Source: Dryomyza anilis
Taxonomy: Eukaryota; Arthropoda; Insecta; Diptera; Dryomyzidae
Direction: 5' to 3'
Length of the DNA: 64,000 nt
NCBI GenBank assembly: GCA_951804985.1
Contig: OX638133.1
Location: forward strand, 54,274,622-54,338,621
The notes beneath the pieces were generated by a model. It saw nothing but the letters and a program-made list of their open reading frames with translations, was not told where the DNA came from and did no database searches. This document shows positions 23,101 to 37,179 of this stretch, piece by piece (positions within the stretch are counted from its first letter, which is position 1; every line of letters begins with the position of its first letter). A program made the translations under genes and the position numbers.

Positions 23101-26100
23101 AAATATAAATATAAATATAAATATAAATATAAATATAAATATAAATATAAATATAAATATAAATATAAATATAAATATAAATATAAATATAAATATAAAT
23201 ATAAATATAAATATAAATATAAATATAAATATAAATATAAATATAAATATAAATATAAATATAAATATAAATATAAATATAAATATAAATATAAATATAA
23301 ATATAAATATAAATATAAATATAAATATAAATATAAATATAAATATAAATATAAATATAAATATAAATATAAATATAAATATAAATATAAATATAAATAT
23401 AAATATAAATATAAATATAAATATAAATATAAATATAAATATAAATATAAATATAAATATAAATATAAATATAAATATAAATATAAATATAAATATAAAT
23501 ATAAATATAAATATAAATATAAATATAAATATAAATATAAATATAAATATAAATATAAATATAAATATAAATATAAATATAAATATAAATATAAATATAA
23601 ATATAAATATAAATATAAATATAAATATAAATATAAATATAAATATAAATATAAATATAAATATAAATATAAATATAAATATAAATATAAATATAAATAT
23701 AAATATAAATATAAATATAAATATAAATATAAATATAAATATAAATATAAATATAAATATAAATATAAATATAAATATAAATATAAATATAAATATAAAT
23801 ATAAATATAAATATAAATATAAATATAAATATAAATATAAATATAAATATAAATATAAATATAAATATAAATATAAATATAAATATAAATATAAATATAA
23901 ATATAAATATAAATATAAATATAAATATAAATATAAATATAAATATAAATATAAATATAAATATAAATATAAATATAAATATAAATATAAATATAAATAT
24001 AAATATAAATATAAATATAAATATAAATATAAATATAAATATAAATATAAATATAAATATAAATATAAATATAAATATAAATATAAATATAAATATAAAT
24101 ATAAATATAAATATAAATATAAATATAAATATAAATATAAATATAAATATAAATATAAATATAAATATAAATATAAATATAAATATAAATATAAATATAA
24201 ATATAAATATAAATATAAATATAAATATAAATATAAATATAAATATAAATATAAATATAAATATAAATATAAATATAAATATAAATATAAATATAAATAT
24301 AAATATAAATATAAATATAAATATAAATATAAATATAAATATAAATATAAATATAAATATAAATATAAATATAAATATAAATATAAATATAAATATAAAT
24401 ATAAATATAAATATAAATATAAATATAAATATAAATATAAATATAAATATAAATATAAATATAAATATAAATATAAATATAAATATAAATATAAATATAA
24501 ATATAAATATAAATATAAATATAAATATAAATATAAATATAAATATAAATATAAATATAAATATAAATATAAATATAAATATAAATATAAATATAAATAT
24601 AAATATAAATATAAATATAAATATAAATATAAATATAAATATAAATATAAATATAAATATAAATATAAATATAAATATAAATATAAATATAAATATAAAT
24701 ATAAATATAAATATAAATATAAATATAAATATAAATATAAATATAAATATAAATATAAATATAAATATAAATATAAATATAAATATAAATATAAATATAA
24801 ATATAAATATAAATATAAATATAAATATAAATATAAATATAAATATAAATATAAATATAAATATAAATATAAATATAAATATAAATATAAATATAAATAT
24901 AAATATAAATATAAATATAAATATAAATATAAATATAAATATAAATATAAATATAAATATAAATATAAATATAAATATAAATATAAATATAAATATAAAT
25001 ATAAATATAAATATAAATATAAATATAAATATAAATATAAATATAAATATAAATATAAATATAAATATAAATATAAATATAAATATAAATATAAATATAA
25101 ATATAAATATAAATATAAATATAAATATAAATATAAATATAAATATAAATATAAATATAAATATAAATATAAATATAAATATAAATATAAATATAAATAT
25201 AAATATAAATATAAATATAAATATAAATATAAATATAAATATAAATATAAATATAAATATAAATATAAATATAAATATAAATATAAATATAAATATAAAT
25301 ATAAATATAAATATAAATATAAATATAAATATAAATATAAATATAAATATAAATATAAATATAAATATAAATATAAATATAAATATAAATATAAATATAA
25401 ATATAAATATAAATATAAATATAAATATAAATATAAATATAAATATAAATATAAATATAAATATAAATATAAATATAAATATAAATATAAATATAAATAT
25501 AAATATAAATATAAATATAAATATAAATATAAATATAAATATAAATATAAATATAAATATAAATATAAATATAAATATAAATATAAATATAAATATAAAT
25601 ATAAATATAAATATAAATATAAATATAAATATAAATATAAATATAAATATAAATATAAATATAAATATAAATATAAATATAAATATAAATATAAATATAA
25701 ATATAAATATAAATATAAATATAAATATAAATATAAATATAAATATAAATATAAATATAAATATAAATATAAATATAAATATAAATATAAATATAAATAT
25801 AAATATAAATATAAATATAAATATAAATATAAATATAAATATAAATATAAATATAAATATAAATATAAATATAAATATAAATATAAATATAAATATAAAT
25901 ATAAATATAAATATAAATATAAATATAAATATAAATATAAATATAAATATAAATATAAATATAAATATAAATATAAATATAAATATAAATATAAATATAA
26001 ATATAAATATAAATATAAATATAAATATAAATATAAATATAAATATAAATATAAATATAAATATAAATATAAATATAAATATAAATATAAATATAAATAT

Positions 26101-29100
26101 AAATATAAATATAAATATAAATATAAATATAAATATAAATATAAATATAAATATAAATATAAATATAAATATAAATATAAATATAAATATAAATATAAAT
26201 ATAAATATAAATATAAATATAAATATAAATATAAATATAAATATAAATATAAATATAAATATAAATATAAATATAAATATAAATATAAATATAAATATAA
26301 ATATAAATATAAATATAAATATAAATATAAATATAAATATAAATATAAATATAAATATAAATATAAATATAAATATAAATATAAATATAAATATAAATAT
26401 AAATATAAATATAAATATAAATATAAATATAAATATAAATATAAATATAAATATAAATATAAATATAAATATAAATATAAATATAAATATAAATATAAAT
26501 ATAAATATAAATATAAATATAAATATAAATATAAATATAAATATAAATATAAATATAAATATAAATATAAATATAAATATAAATATAAATATAAATATAA
26601 ATATAAATATAAATATAAATATAAATATAAATATAAATATAAATATAAATATAAATATAAATATAAATATAAATATAAATATAAATATAAATATAAATAT
26701 AAATATAAATATAAATATAAATATAAATATAAATATAAATATAAATATAAATATAAATATAAATATAAATATAAATATAAATATAAATATAAATATAAAT
26801 ATAAATATAAATATAAATATAAATATAAATATAAATATAAATATAAATATAAATATAAATATAAATATAAATATAAATATAAATATAAATATAAATATAA
26901 ATATAAATATAAATATAAATATAAATATAAATATAAATATAAATATAAATATAAATATAAATATAAATATAAATATAAATATAAATATAAATATAAATAT
27001 AAATATAAATATAAATATAAATATAAATATAAATATAAATATAAATATAAATATAAATATAAATATAAATATAAATATAAATATAAATATAAATATAAAT
27101 ATAAATATAAATATAAATATAAATATAAATATAAATATAAATATAAATATAAATATAAATATAAATATAAATATAAATATAAATATAAATATAAATATAA
27201 ATATAAATATAAATATAAATATAAATATAAATATAAATATAAATATAAATATAAATATAAATATAAATATAAATATAAATATAAATATAAATATAAATAT
27301 AAATATAAATATAAATATAAATATAAATATAAATATAAATATAAATATAAATATAAATATAAATATAAATATAAATATAAATATAAATATAAATATAAAT
27401 ATAAATATAAATATAAATATAAATATAAATATAAATATAAATATAAATATAAATATAAATATAAATATAAATATAAATATAAATATAAATATAAATATAA
27501 ATATAAATATAAATATAAATATAAATATAAATATAAATATAAATATAAATATAAATATAAATATAAATATAAATATAAATATAAATATAAATATAAATAT
27601 AAATATAAATATAAATATAAATATAAATATAAATATAAATATAAATATAAATATAAATATAAATATAAATATAAATATAAATATAAATATAAATATAAAT
27701 ATAAATATAAATATAAATATAAATATAAATATAAATATAAATATAAATATAAATATAAATATAAATATAAATATAAATATAAATATAAATATAAATATAA
27801 ATATAAATATAAATATAAATATAAATATAAATATAAATATAAATATAAATATAAATATAAATATAAATATAAATATAAATATAAATATAAATATAAATAT
27901 AAATATAAATATAAATATAAATATAAATATAAATATAAATATAAATATAAATATAAATATAAATATAAATATAAATATAAATATAAATATAAATATAAAT
28001 ATAAATATAAATATAAATATAAATATAAATATAAATATAAATATAAATATAAATATAAATATAAATATAAATATAAATATAAATATAAATATAAATATAA
28101 ATATAAATATAAATATAAATATAAATATAAATATAAATATAAATATAAATATAAATATAAATATAAATATAAATATAAATATAAATATAAATATAAATAT
28201 AAATATAAATATAAATATAAATATAAATATAAATATAAATATAAATATAAATATAAATATAAATATAAATATAAATATAAATATAAATATAAATATAAAT
28301 ATAAATATAAATATAAATATAAATATAAATATAAATATAAATATAAATATAAATATAAATATAAATATAAATATAAATATAAATATAAATATAAATATAA
28401 ATATAAATATAAATATAAATATAAATATAAATATAAATATAAATATAAATATAAATATAAATATAAATATAAATATAAATATAAATATAAATATAAATAT
28501 AAATATAAATATAAATATAAATATAAATATAAATATAAATATAAATATAAATATAAATATAAATATAAATATAAATATAAATATAAATATAAATATAAAT
28601 ATAAATATAAATATAAATATAAATATAAATATAAATATAAATATAAATATAAATATAAATATAAATATAAATATAAATATAAATATAAATATAAATATAA
28701 ATATAAATATAAATATAAATATAAATATAAATATAAATATAAATATAAATATAAATATAAATATAAATATAAATATAAATATAAATATAAATATAAATAT
28801 AAATATAAATATAAATATAAATATAAATATAAATATAAATATAAATATAAATATAAATATAAATATAAATATAAATATAAATATAAATATAAATATAAAT
28901 ATAAATATAAATATAAATATAAATATAAATATAAATATAAATATAAATATAAATATAAATATAAATATAAATATAAATATAAATATAAATATAAATATAA
29001 ATATAAATATAAATATAAATATAAATATAAATATAAATATAAATATAAATATAAATATAAATATAAATATAAATATAAATATAAATATAAATATAAATAT

Positions 29101-30100
29101 AAATATAAATATAAATATAAATATAAATATAAATATAAATATAAATATAAATATAAATATAAATATAAATATAAATATAAATATAAATATAAATATAAAT
29201 ATAAATATAAATATAAATATAAATATAAATATAAATATAAATATAAATATAAATATAAATATAAATATAAATATAAATATAAATATAAATATAAATATAA
29301 ATATAAATATAAATATAAATATAAATATAAATATAAATATAAATATAAATATAAATATAAATATAAATATAAATATAAATATAAATATAAATATAAATAT
29401 AAATATAAATATAAATATAAATATAAATATAAATATAAATATAAATATAAATATAAATATAAATATAAATATAAATATAAATATAAATATAAATATAAAT
29501 ATAAATATAAATATAAATATAAATATAAATATAAATATAAATATAAATATAAATATAAATATAAATATAAATATAAATATAAATATAAATATAAATATAA
29601 ATATAAATATAAATATAAATATAAATATAAATATAAATATAAATATAAATATAAATATAAATATAAATATAAATATAAATATAAATATAAATATAAATAT
29701 AAATATAAATATAAATATAAATATAAATATAAATATAAATATAAATATAAATATAAATATAAATATAAATATAAATATAAATATAAATATAAATATAAAT
29801 ATAAATATAAATATAAATATAAATATAAATATAAATATAAATATAAATATAAATATAAATATAAATATAAATATAAATATAAATATAAATATAAATATAA
29901 ATATAAATATAAATATAAATATAAATATAAATATAAATATAAATATAAATATAAATATAAATATAAATATAAATATAAATATAAATATAAATATAAATAT
30001 AAATATAAATATAAATATAAATATAAATATAAATATAAATATAAATATAAATATAAATATAAATATAAATATAAATATAAATATAAATATAAATATAAAT
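20154..30100. repeat. (AAATAT)n array 2, about 9.95 kb
   Basis: Same hexamer. Variant units (one-base gains or losses, an extra AT, TTAAAT) appear only between about 20833 and 22540, at roughly 20833, 21428, 21725, 21835, 22026, 22050, 22255, 22298 and 22533. From 22540 to 30100 it is perfect, about 1260 units. The minus-strand open frame of more than 3300 codons is low-complexity read-through and not a gene. Confidence 0.98.
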
Positions 30101-30127
30101 ATATATACGAACAGTTCTATTGCCACC

Positions 30128-30918
30128 GTGGCATGGCTGAATTGCACTTTACCGGCCGAAGTGAAAAAAAATTCTCACGCGCTTTATGTTCGTACTTTGG
30201 TTCTGAGTTTTGACAATTTATCGCTCCACCATGTAGTTTCCCTTTGTCTGGTTACTTTTTACTTTATGCAGCATCGTTTATTTCATTTACCATATTTTCA
30301 AGTTGTAATGGGTGCCGTGTGGCTCTGTCTATACTAATGCGTTCTAAATTAGTTTTTAGTGCGTCTTTATAAAGGTCCCAGTCTGTTCTCCTGGGATTTA
30401 TTATGTTACTTACTTATGGTTTGAGCCCATCTATATCGAATAGTATTATCCTGTGATATGACATAGATGGTTCGCAATACACCCTGCAGTTTTTTACATA
30501 GGCTGTCATGTACCTGTACCTGAAAGTGATATCAAGAACCTCTTGACGTACTCTAGTTACAAATGTTGGTGTATTTCCCACATTGTAAATATCAAAGTTA
30601 TATGATACTAAAAAATTCTAAAAGGTACTCACCTCTTTAATTTGTGTCTGTACTTCCCCATACCTCGTTATGTGCGTTTGCGTCACTTCCGATGATTAGT
30701 GGAAGGCTCTTCTTTTGGCTATACTCCACCACCTTCTGGATTTCTGCTGGTGGCGCCAGGGAAATAACGGGTCGCTATTACTAGTTCGAGGGGGATATCG
30801 TTCATCATCAGAGAGACCTGAAAGACAACTATATTTAGTATCATTTCTAATTAAGACACAAGCTCTAGGATTTTCTTCCCTGATATCCCATATTACCTTA
30901 CGTTCGATTTTTGAGTAG
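30128..30918 (-). pseudogene. third LINE endonuclease fragment
   Basis: Minus strand, 5' end at about 30918. It reads VIWDIREENPRACVLIRND, then in a shifted frame LPLIIGSDANAHNEVWGS (the SDANAH catalytic motif), and FLVSYNFDIYNVGNTPTFVTR with EVLDITFRY. It ends in a remnant of the SDHR motif, here MSYHRIILF. This is a LINE of the same general type as at 14288-15174 but a different family. It abuts array 2 on its downstream side. Confidence 0.75.
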
Positions 30919-31269
30919 CAGAGAAATGATATAATTATTAAAAATCCATCAAATAATATGAATGTTTTTGATTCTCATTATTATTCTGATAAATTGTCAA
31001 AATATTTAATTTTTTGTAATTCAAATTTTTTTTATTTTCGTATTTTTTACAAATTGTGAGTGTGTCAGTTCACAGAAAATGTATGGCGTTATATTTTGTG
31101 TCTTCATACAAAATATCAAAAGTTTTGAGATATTTTTGAAATTTTTGCATACCATTTATATGTGTGTTAGACGTGGCAGTTGCCCGATTCGTCCCACTTT
31201 GTGCAAGAAGAGTTGTATCTATATATAAAACGTATATTCAAAATTAAAATATCCTATCTCTATTGATTT

Positions 31270-31500
31270 TCAAGTTATGACTTTTGGCAAGCTAAAAGTG
31301 AAAATGGGACATTGTGCAGCGTGTTGATTACAATCATCACCATGGATCCGTCATCGAGCTCCAATTGTAGATACGAGTCTTTAAGGTAAATTTTAGAAAA
31401 ATGCTGACAACGAATAATGTTCAAAAAGCTTGTTTCCTCAATTTTAGCGACAACGATTGTCACATCTTTTTTCCTTAACCATCCCACACAGTTCACCCAA
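31270..31500 (-). pseudogene. Ty3/gypsy reverse transcriptase fragment
   Basis: Minus strand. It reads FSKIYLKDSYLQLELDDGS, close to the RT motif around the first catalytic Asp of Ty3/gypsy elements (LKDAYLQ in the family; here the Asp is kept). The following VINTLHNVPFSLLA corresponds to the stretch before the PFG motif. It is a short relic belonging with the gag piece at 31517-31950. This element is not the errantivirus family found elsewhere in the window. Confidence 0.7.
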
Positions 31501-31516
31501 TAGTGGAATTTGTTTT

Positions 31517-31950
31517 TTACGAACCCATTCCTTCTTTGTATTCTTGATCTTTAATTTCAACAACTGTTTTTGTTGTTGCTTTGTACGACTCTGCAATCAG
31601 CAAGACGTCGGCAAGAGTCGGCTGCAGTTTTTGAAGAGAGGCAGAGCGCCCAGCGTCATGTGGTGTGTGCAAGATTATTTCGTCGCGAATCATATCGTTT
31701 ACGAAGTTGTGTGTACAACATTCGGCTGTGATCAGGAAGTTGCACTCTCTTGCTATGCCACGAAGATCGTCTACATTCTCTCTGTATGTTTGTTTCGGCT
31801 GCATTTATTTTTTGAAAAAATCGTATCGTGCTGCGACTACATGACGCATTGCCTGGAAATATTCAGTTAATTTTCCAGAAAAAATTTCGAACGTTTTTTC
31901 TTCAATTTCGCACTGCCAAAAAGATTTTTGAGAAATGCCAATCCAGCTCA
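31517..31950 (-). pseudogene. Ty3/gypsy gag fragment
   Basis: Minus strand from about 31950. It reads SFWQCEIEEKTFEIFSGKL, then (after a stop at 31806) QTYRENVDDLRGIARECNF and NDMIRDEIILHTPHDAGR. The order of Tyr-rich helix, R(x)LAxxCxF and IRDxIVxG resembles the retrotransposon gag (capsid) domain of Mag/K02A2.6-like elements. It continues to LADVLLIAESYKA. Protease and most of RT are missing between it and the adjacent RT scrap, so an internal deletion joined them. Confidence 0.6.
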
Positions 31951-32029
31951 GAATAAATGTTTTTTCTTTTGAATCACAGTTACACTATATGCAGAAAAAT
32001 TCTCATTTACACGGAGGGAAAAAAGTTCT

Positions 32030-33300
32030 AAAATCCAGAAGAAATCAAGAAGTATACAGAGTTATATACAGCTAAACCAAAAAATACTTAATTTCAAGAA
32101 AAGGTTTTACTTAGTTGTTAAAAAAGTAACTACGTAGAATTATTTTTGAATTGAATTATTAATTTCTTAGGTTTTAAAAAAGTAACTAAGTAGAATTAGT
32201 CTTGAATTCAGTTATTAATTTCTTAGGTTTCAAAAATGTTGTTGTTGTTTTCGTTCCAAAATGTAATGAACACGTGTTCGTATAGTTGTTGTTTTTTCGA
32301 TCTTGCTTTGTCGCTATTTTGTTTTGTTTTGCGTTTTTCGTGTGTCACCGCAATCTGTTTGTTCGTGTGTCTGTCGATATGTTGAAAGTAACTAAAAGCA
32401 ATTATTTCGAAGCTTACATAAAAAAAATATATTTTTGGTAATTTATTGTTTATTTAGAATTTTATTACCTATATGTATTTTTGTATATTAAAAGTCTTCT
32501 TTGAATACTTAATTTAATTGAATTGTTTATATTATTTTATTTGTATTATTATTATTTAATTAAATCAATGTATATTATTCTGAAACCATTTACTTACCTT
32601 ATACACTTTTTCCTTTGCTGCTGCCTCTACTGTTGGTTATGTATATACCTTCCGCACGTTACCCATAAGCATTGTATAGTGTATTTAGATAACAATGGAA
32701 TGAAATCAACTTTGTATTTATGCGCAATTGAATCCTAATTTATGTTTACGAACTGAAACCATACCAATATTCGTAGGAAAATTCGTTTTTTTCTATTTTT
32801 ATATCTTTAACATTCATTCATACACAGAGGCTTGTCTGGCTGTGATTTAATGTTCTATTCGTGAAAACACACTTGAAAACATTGTATATCATGCCGATTT
32901 TTGATACCTAAGAAAAAAAACATCTGCAATCCAGAAAATTTTTACTTAGTTACTTTTTTTGATACCTTAGAACAAAGTGTCTTAATATCTAGAAGAATTT
33001 GGCTTAGTTTCTTTCAAGAGAAGGAAATGCGCACTAATAATTAGATGTCGACATCGCAACACTAAGCATACGAGCGAATATTACAGACAAAGAAAAACCG
33101 ATCAAAACAACAGCAGATACATGAACACGTGTTCCTTTTGCGAAGAATACAGCAACAATTTTTTATGTGCTTTTTGATTTTTAATAATCACTTCTGGAAA
33201 TCGAGTAGAATTAAGTTTGTTTACTTTTTTGACAACTAAGTAATTTGTTTTCTTAACATTCAGATGACAAATTCTTGAATTTTTATAGTATTTTATTTAT
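32030..33300. repeat. foldback-like element with degenerate inverted arms
   Basis: The left side repeats TTTTAAAAAAGTAACTAAGTAG (32106, 32172). The right side contains the complement (TTACTTAGTTACTTTTTTTGA at 32941 and TTTACTTTTTTGACAACTAA at 33219). A second inverted pair is ATGAACACGTGTTCGTATAG (32266) with ATGAACACGTGTTCC (33120). The order is mirrored, suggesting an element with long diverged inverted repeats. A short 71-codon frame at 32523 has no domain. Termini and target duplication are not visible to me. Confidence 0.45.
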
Positions 33301-33380
33301 ATTAGTCAATGTTTACTATTTCTCTTTCTAACCGAATTCGTCTCGAGTTTTAGAATTTTATTTCGCTCTATGTAACTGCT

Positions 33381-33694
33381 AGCCGCGGTAGCTCAGTGGT
33401 TAGTGCGTTGGACTGCGAGTCGAAAGGTCCCCGGTTCAAGCCTGGACTGGGGCTAACAACATCTTTTCATAGAAACATTTTTCTATACCGCGCTACCTCT
33501 CGTCAGTAAATGGCAAACCTACGAGAGTAAAACCATTGGCAATGAAAAGCTCTCACCCGCCGTTCGGATTCGGCAATAAACTGTAGGTCCCACCACTTTG
33601 AGTACAAATATAACACGCACAGCTAAAAATTGTGAGAGAGCTCGGCCGAAGTTCTGTACAGGACTGTAGCGCCAAACTATTATTATTATTATTA
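33381..33694 (+). mobile_element. tRNA-derived SINE with target-site duplication
   Basis: Best copy of the family. It is flanked by TAACTGCT at 33373-33380 and again at 33695-33702. The head is tRNA-like with A box TAGCTCAGTGG (33389-33399) and B box GGTTCAAGCC (33433-33442). The body contains CATAGAAACATTTTTCTATA, CCGCCGTTCGGATTCGG, GTAGGTCCCACC and GAGAGAGCTCGGCCGAAG. The tail is (ATT)n. The internal RNA polymerase III promoter looks intact. The element encodes no protein and would be moved by a LINE in trans. Confidence 0.92.
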
Positions 33695-33702
33695 TAACTG
33701 CT

Positions 33703-34985
33703 CTAAGTATGGTTCAAAACTGTGGAAAGCTGGCACTATGGTGGAATATGCGTCACTAGCTTGGTTTTGGAGCACCGTTTGCATCCATTGTTGTTGCTAA
33801 TTATTGCTGGTCAATAACAGCTTTCTTAAAACTTTACTTTCGTCCGGCATGATTCTAAAGTTTTTTTTAATAGTTTAAATAGTTTTTAAATACGGCACGA
33901 AAAACAGTGTGAAAGCTATGTACTACTTTTGTACACCCGAGCGCTAATTTTTAAAAGAAATGTCTTTGCGGGAAATTCGTTTTGAATTTTAAAATTATGT
34001 AATTTCCACAATCTGGGTATTGTGTAAATTACATAATTTTACATAAAGTAATAATCTTTAACTTGAGCTTCCTCTTTTCTATTTCAATATTCTTAGAAAA
34101 TATTGCATATAGCTTTGAACAAAATATAGCAACTTGAGTTACTGTGTTTTATATTAGTAAAATAATATAAAAATGATCAATTACACTTTGCACAAAACAC
34201 TTTTAATCGCTAAATTGCATATTATTTATCATATTTCACTCCAAATAAATAGGCAAGATCGTCTTTCACCTTTTGCATCTGGCAGCTAAACAAACCAAAA
34301 TATCGACAAAAGGACTTAGGTTTAGTGTTTCTCGTACCAAAATTACCCTAAAACCAAAATTCTCATAATAAAATACGCGCAATTCGTATCTTGCCGATTG
34401 AAGGGTTAAGGACATCACGATCTCACTCACATGTCAAAATTAATCGACTACACATTAACTGTTTTTAATTTTAACATATTTTTGACATTCAAAAAATTAT
34501 GTAATAACTGAATTATTGAATATAAAATAGTTTATTTACAAATGTAATAAATCTGCTGATGTTGCCATCTCGACGAGAAAAAAATAAAAAGTATTTTAAA
34601 AGCAGAGATCGGATTTACACGCATGTGTGCAAACACTACTTCCTATGCCACCAAAAATGTTTACGCAGTAGCTCTAGCGTGCAAGAAATTTCTAAAAATC
34701 GAGCTGCAGCCAATCGTCATAACAGAAACTTCAGTCGTCGCACACGACGACTAGCATGGCGCACGTGGTAGGGTATATTTTTTGCTGTACAACTGCATGC
34801 TACAACAGAGACAACCTTCACATTTTTGCACGCGTGCATGACGACACATATTTTACAGCCCAAACGCTCTAAAATTGGTTGAACCACTCAACCGACATTA
34901 CATTTAATCATGAAAGCAAAAAATTTGAATTTAGATACATTCAATCAAATTCAGATTGTTTTTTTGAATTGAAGCGAGTTAAATC
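33703..34985. other. AT-rich sequence, no supported feature
   Basis: The only longer frame (34559-34771, plus) is Arg/Ser-rich without a recognisable motif. Around 34390 a GAAGGGTTAA motif resembles the piggyBac-like end at 11137-11147, but I find no partner. Confidence 0.4.
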
Positions 34986-34989
34986 TGTG

Positions 34990-35150
34990 TATAGTTAATA
35001 TCCGCTGGTGTCATTAAATCTTCTTCGCTGTGCTCTTTACTTCTTTGATGACCAAACATTTTGTAAAAGCTTCAACGATGACTAAGATATGTTAATTGTG
35101 CATGGTGATGCGCTTCGGTGATCCATGTGGACGGTATGCAACACCACTGC
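34990..35150 (-). pseudogene. gypsy integrase core scrap
   Basis: Minus strand. It reads HTVHMDH (the first Asp of the DDE core) and, after a stop, HILVIVEAFTKCLVIKEVK, the strand following that Asp in Ty3/gypsy integrases. It then hits TAA. Too short to assign to a family. Confidence 0.55.
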
Positions 35151-35785
35151 ATTGACAGCGTCGTAGTGTTGAATGCGCGTTGTATACAAGATTTAATAAA
35201 GTGTTATACAAAATTTCGCATTCGAGGAAATGTTACTGTATTATCTGAATTTACTTTTTCGATGATCTCGCAACTGCATGGAAAAACCCGTGGCTCGCTG
35301 TGTCTAGTTCGCGTGCCTCTTCATATGGTATTCAATTTAAATCATCTATGTGCTCCATGCGTTATCCTACACGATGCTCGATCTACACGTCGAAGTCTTG
35401 GATCCTCATCCGCCATCTTATTTTTTGCGTTTGACTTGAAAATCACACTATGATCGTTAATAAATACAAAATTACTATATTTGTTACAATGAATGTTTAA
35501 ATAATTCTGATAATAATCTTTGTTATGTTACAGGTAGTCCTATAAAGGAACTGAGAAGTATTAATGTTGAAGTCAATCTTAGCCAGAAAAATTTTGGTAG
35601 GAATTAATTGGTGTTGAAGGTCAGTGGCCGAAGAAACCTCTACTTGGCCGGATTTGGTTAGATATCTTATTTTCGTTTTTAAAATGCAAGTGTTAAAGTT
35701 GTAAATCATAGAAATTTAAATACTAAATTAAATAAAAATTTCCTCATTTTAGAAAAAAGTTTAAAAATCTTATTGACGGGCTTAC
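35151..35785. other. spacer, no supported gene
   Basis: A 111-codon frame at 35118-35453 (plus) lies antisense to the integrase scrap and its upstream sequence. I regard it as a shadow. Confidence 0.35.
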
Positions 35786-35789
35786 AGCG

Positions 35790-36245
35790 AGTAGTGTATC
35801 AAAAGAAAAATTCAAGTCCAATAGTTATAGCTGTAACAATTTGGAATAATTCCAAATGGGATATTTCCCAAGGACATGGAAAAAATCATTATTAATAATG
35901 ATTCCAAAACCAGGGATAAGAAGACTTTACCGTTCTTTTATAGCGTGCTTCCACGTTTGTCAAACAAAACTTAATACCATCCCATCAATTTGGTTTTCGG
36001 TAGAAACATAGCACTATAGAGCAGGTGAACCGTATCACAAACGAGATAAGGACAACTTTTGAGCATCGATGTTGCTTAGACATTTGACAGAGGATCTTTT
36101 ATACAAAATAAAATGTCCCTTACCGAAAATTATCATCAGATTTTGAAATTGTTGCTTTCAAATAGGATAAGATATAAAGAAAATATCACAGATGAAGTGG
36201 GTGAAGTGGAAGGTGAAATACTAGATGTTGAAACACTAAAAAATT
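35790..36245 (+). pseudogene. Jockey-clade LINE reverse transcriptase fragment
   Basis: In shifting plus-strand frames this reads MGYFPRTWKKSLLIMIPKPG, then a diverged YRPISLL-like block, NRITNEIRTTFEHRCCLDI and, after frameshifts, AFDRVFYTK-like remnants, YHQILKLLLSNRI and EVGEVEGEI (the position of AGVPQGS). The order matches RT of the Jockey clade. At least four frame changes occur. Confidence 0.72.
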
Positions 36246-36478
36246 AGTTATTGCGGTAGTTGAGATCGTGCGGAAACGAATGGTACCAATTGGAGTGGTC
36301 CATAACCCCCAAAATAGGTCCAAAAACCATTTTTTCAAGAAAAATTTATCTTAAAAAATGTTGAGTCATAAATGGACTTTGTATCCCTTTTGGAAGTCAT
36401 GAACCAACGGATACTGTCACATCCCACGATATGTGCTGCCGATTTCTGCAATAAAAAAAATGTCGGTGTGCCAACCCC
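36246..36478. other. short spacer without features
   Basis: No motif or frame of interest between the Jockey scrap and the DINE-like element. Confidence 0.4.
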
Positions 36479-37179
36479 ATTTTTATACCCTACACTAAGA
36501 GTGAAAGGGTATATTCAGTATGGTACGCCGTTTGTAACACCCATAAGGAAGCATCTCCGGTATGGAAAAGTATATATATTCTTGATCAGCATGACCTCCT
36601 GAGTCGATTTAGCGATGTCCGTCTGTCTGTCCGTCTGTCTGTTGAAATCCCTACTACTTTTAAAATTGAAGAGCTAGATAAATGAAACTTATAACTTAGA
36701 TTACTAATATACCTACGCTGTATGTGCGAAAATTGGCGAGATCGGTCCATTTAGACCTATGATCCAACCACTTATGTTCAAATACCTCATATAAAATGTA
36801 CATATAAAGATCAATTTTTATGTACACGTGCTTAGGTAAACTTTTTTGGTCAAATATATATTGACATCATGCTCAAATACATGATAATAAAGTTTTCCGG
36901 CGAAAAGACTTGTGGTTCACAAAAAAAAATCGAAATTCGGTACACCTACCCATTTGTAAATATTGGTATCAAATGAATGTAAATTCTTCAGCGATTGAAT
37001 GTTTGTAGTTATTTTCAGGATTCGTATACCCTGGTGACATATATATCACTTTGAATGGTAACCACACATATGTGTAGGGTATTTATAGTCGGCTTAGACC
37101 GACTATAATTTTTATAATCCTAACTATCATAATTACACCTACTTTAAAATTTCCCATGTGATCTAATCTTCCCAACTGG
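36479..37179 (+). repeat. DINE-1/mini-me-like element, copy C
   Basis: Same head, core, GTCY tract (36619-36642), central part, TAGTCGGCTTAGACCGACTA hairpin and CCCAACTGG end as copies A and B. It is nearly as long as copy A, and its GTCY tract is much shorter. Confidence 0.72.

Noticed and set aside
19975..30147. 3390-codon Phe-Ile/Tyr-Leu open frame on the minus strand
   Set aside because: Same reason as array 1; changes of the two-residue pattern simply follow phase-shifting variants in the array.
33381..33455. tRNA gene
   Set aside because: The A and B boxes belong to the head of a SINE with body, ATT tail and target duplication; the acceptor and anticodon stems are not those of a complete tRNA.
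35118..35453. 111-codon plus-strand ORF
   Set aside because: It lies opposite the integrase scrap and its upstream sequence, with no domain; the minus strand explains part of it better.
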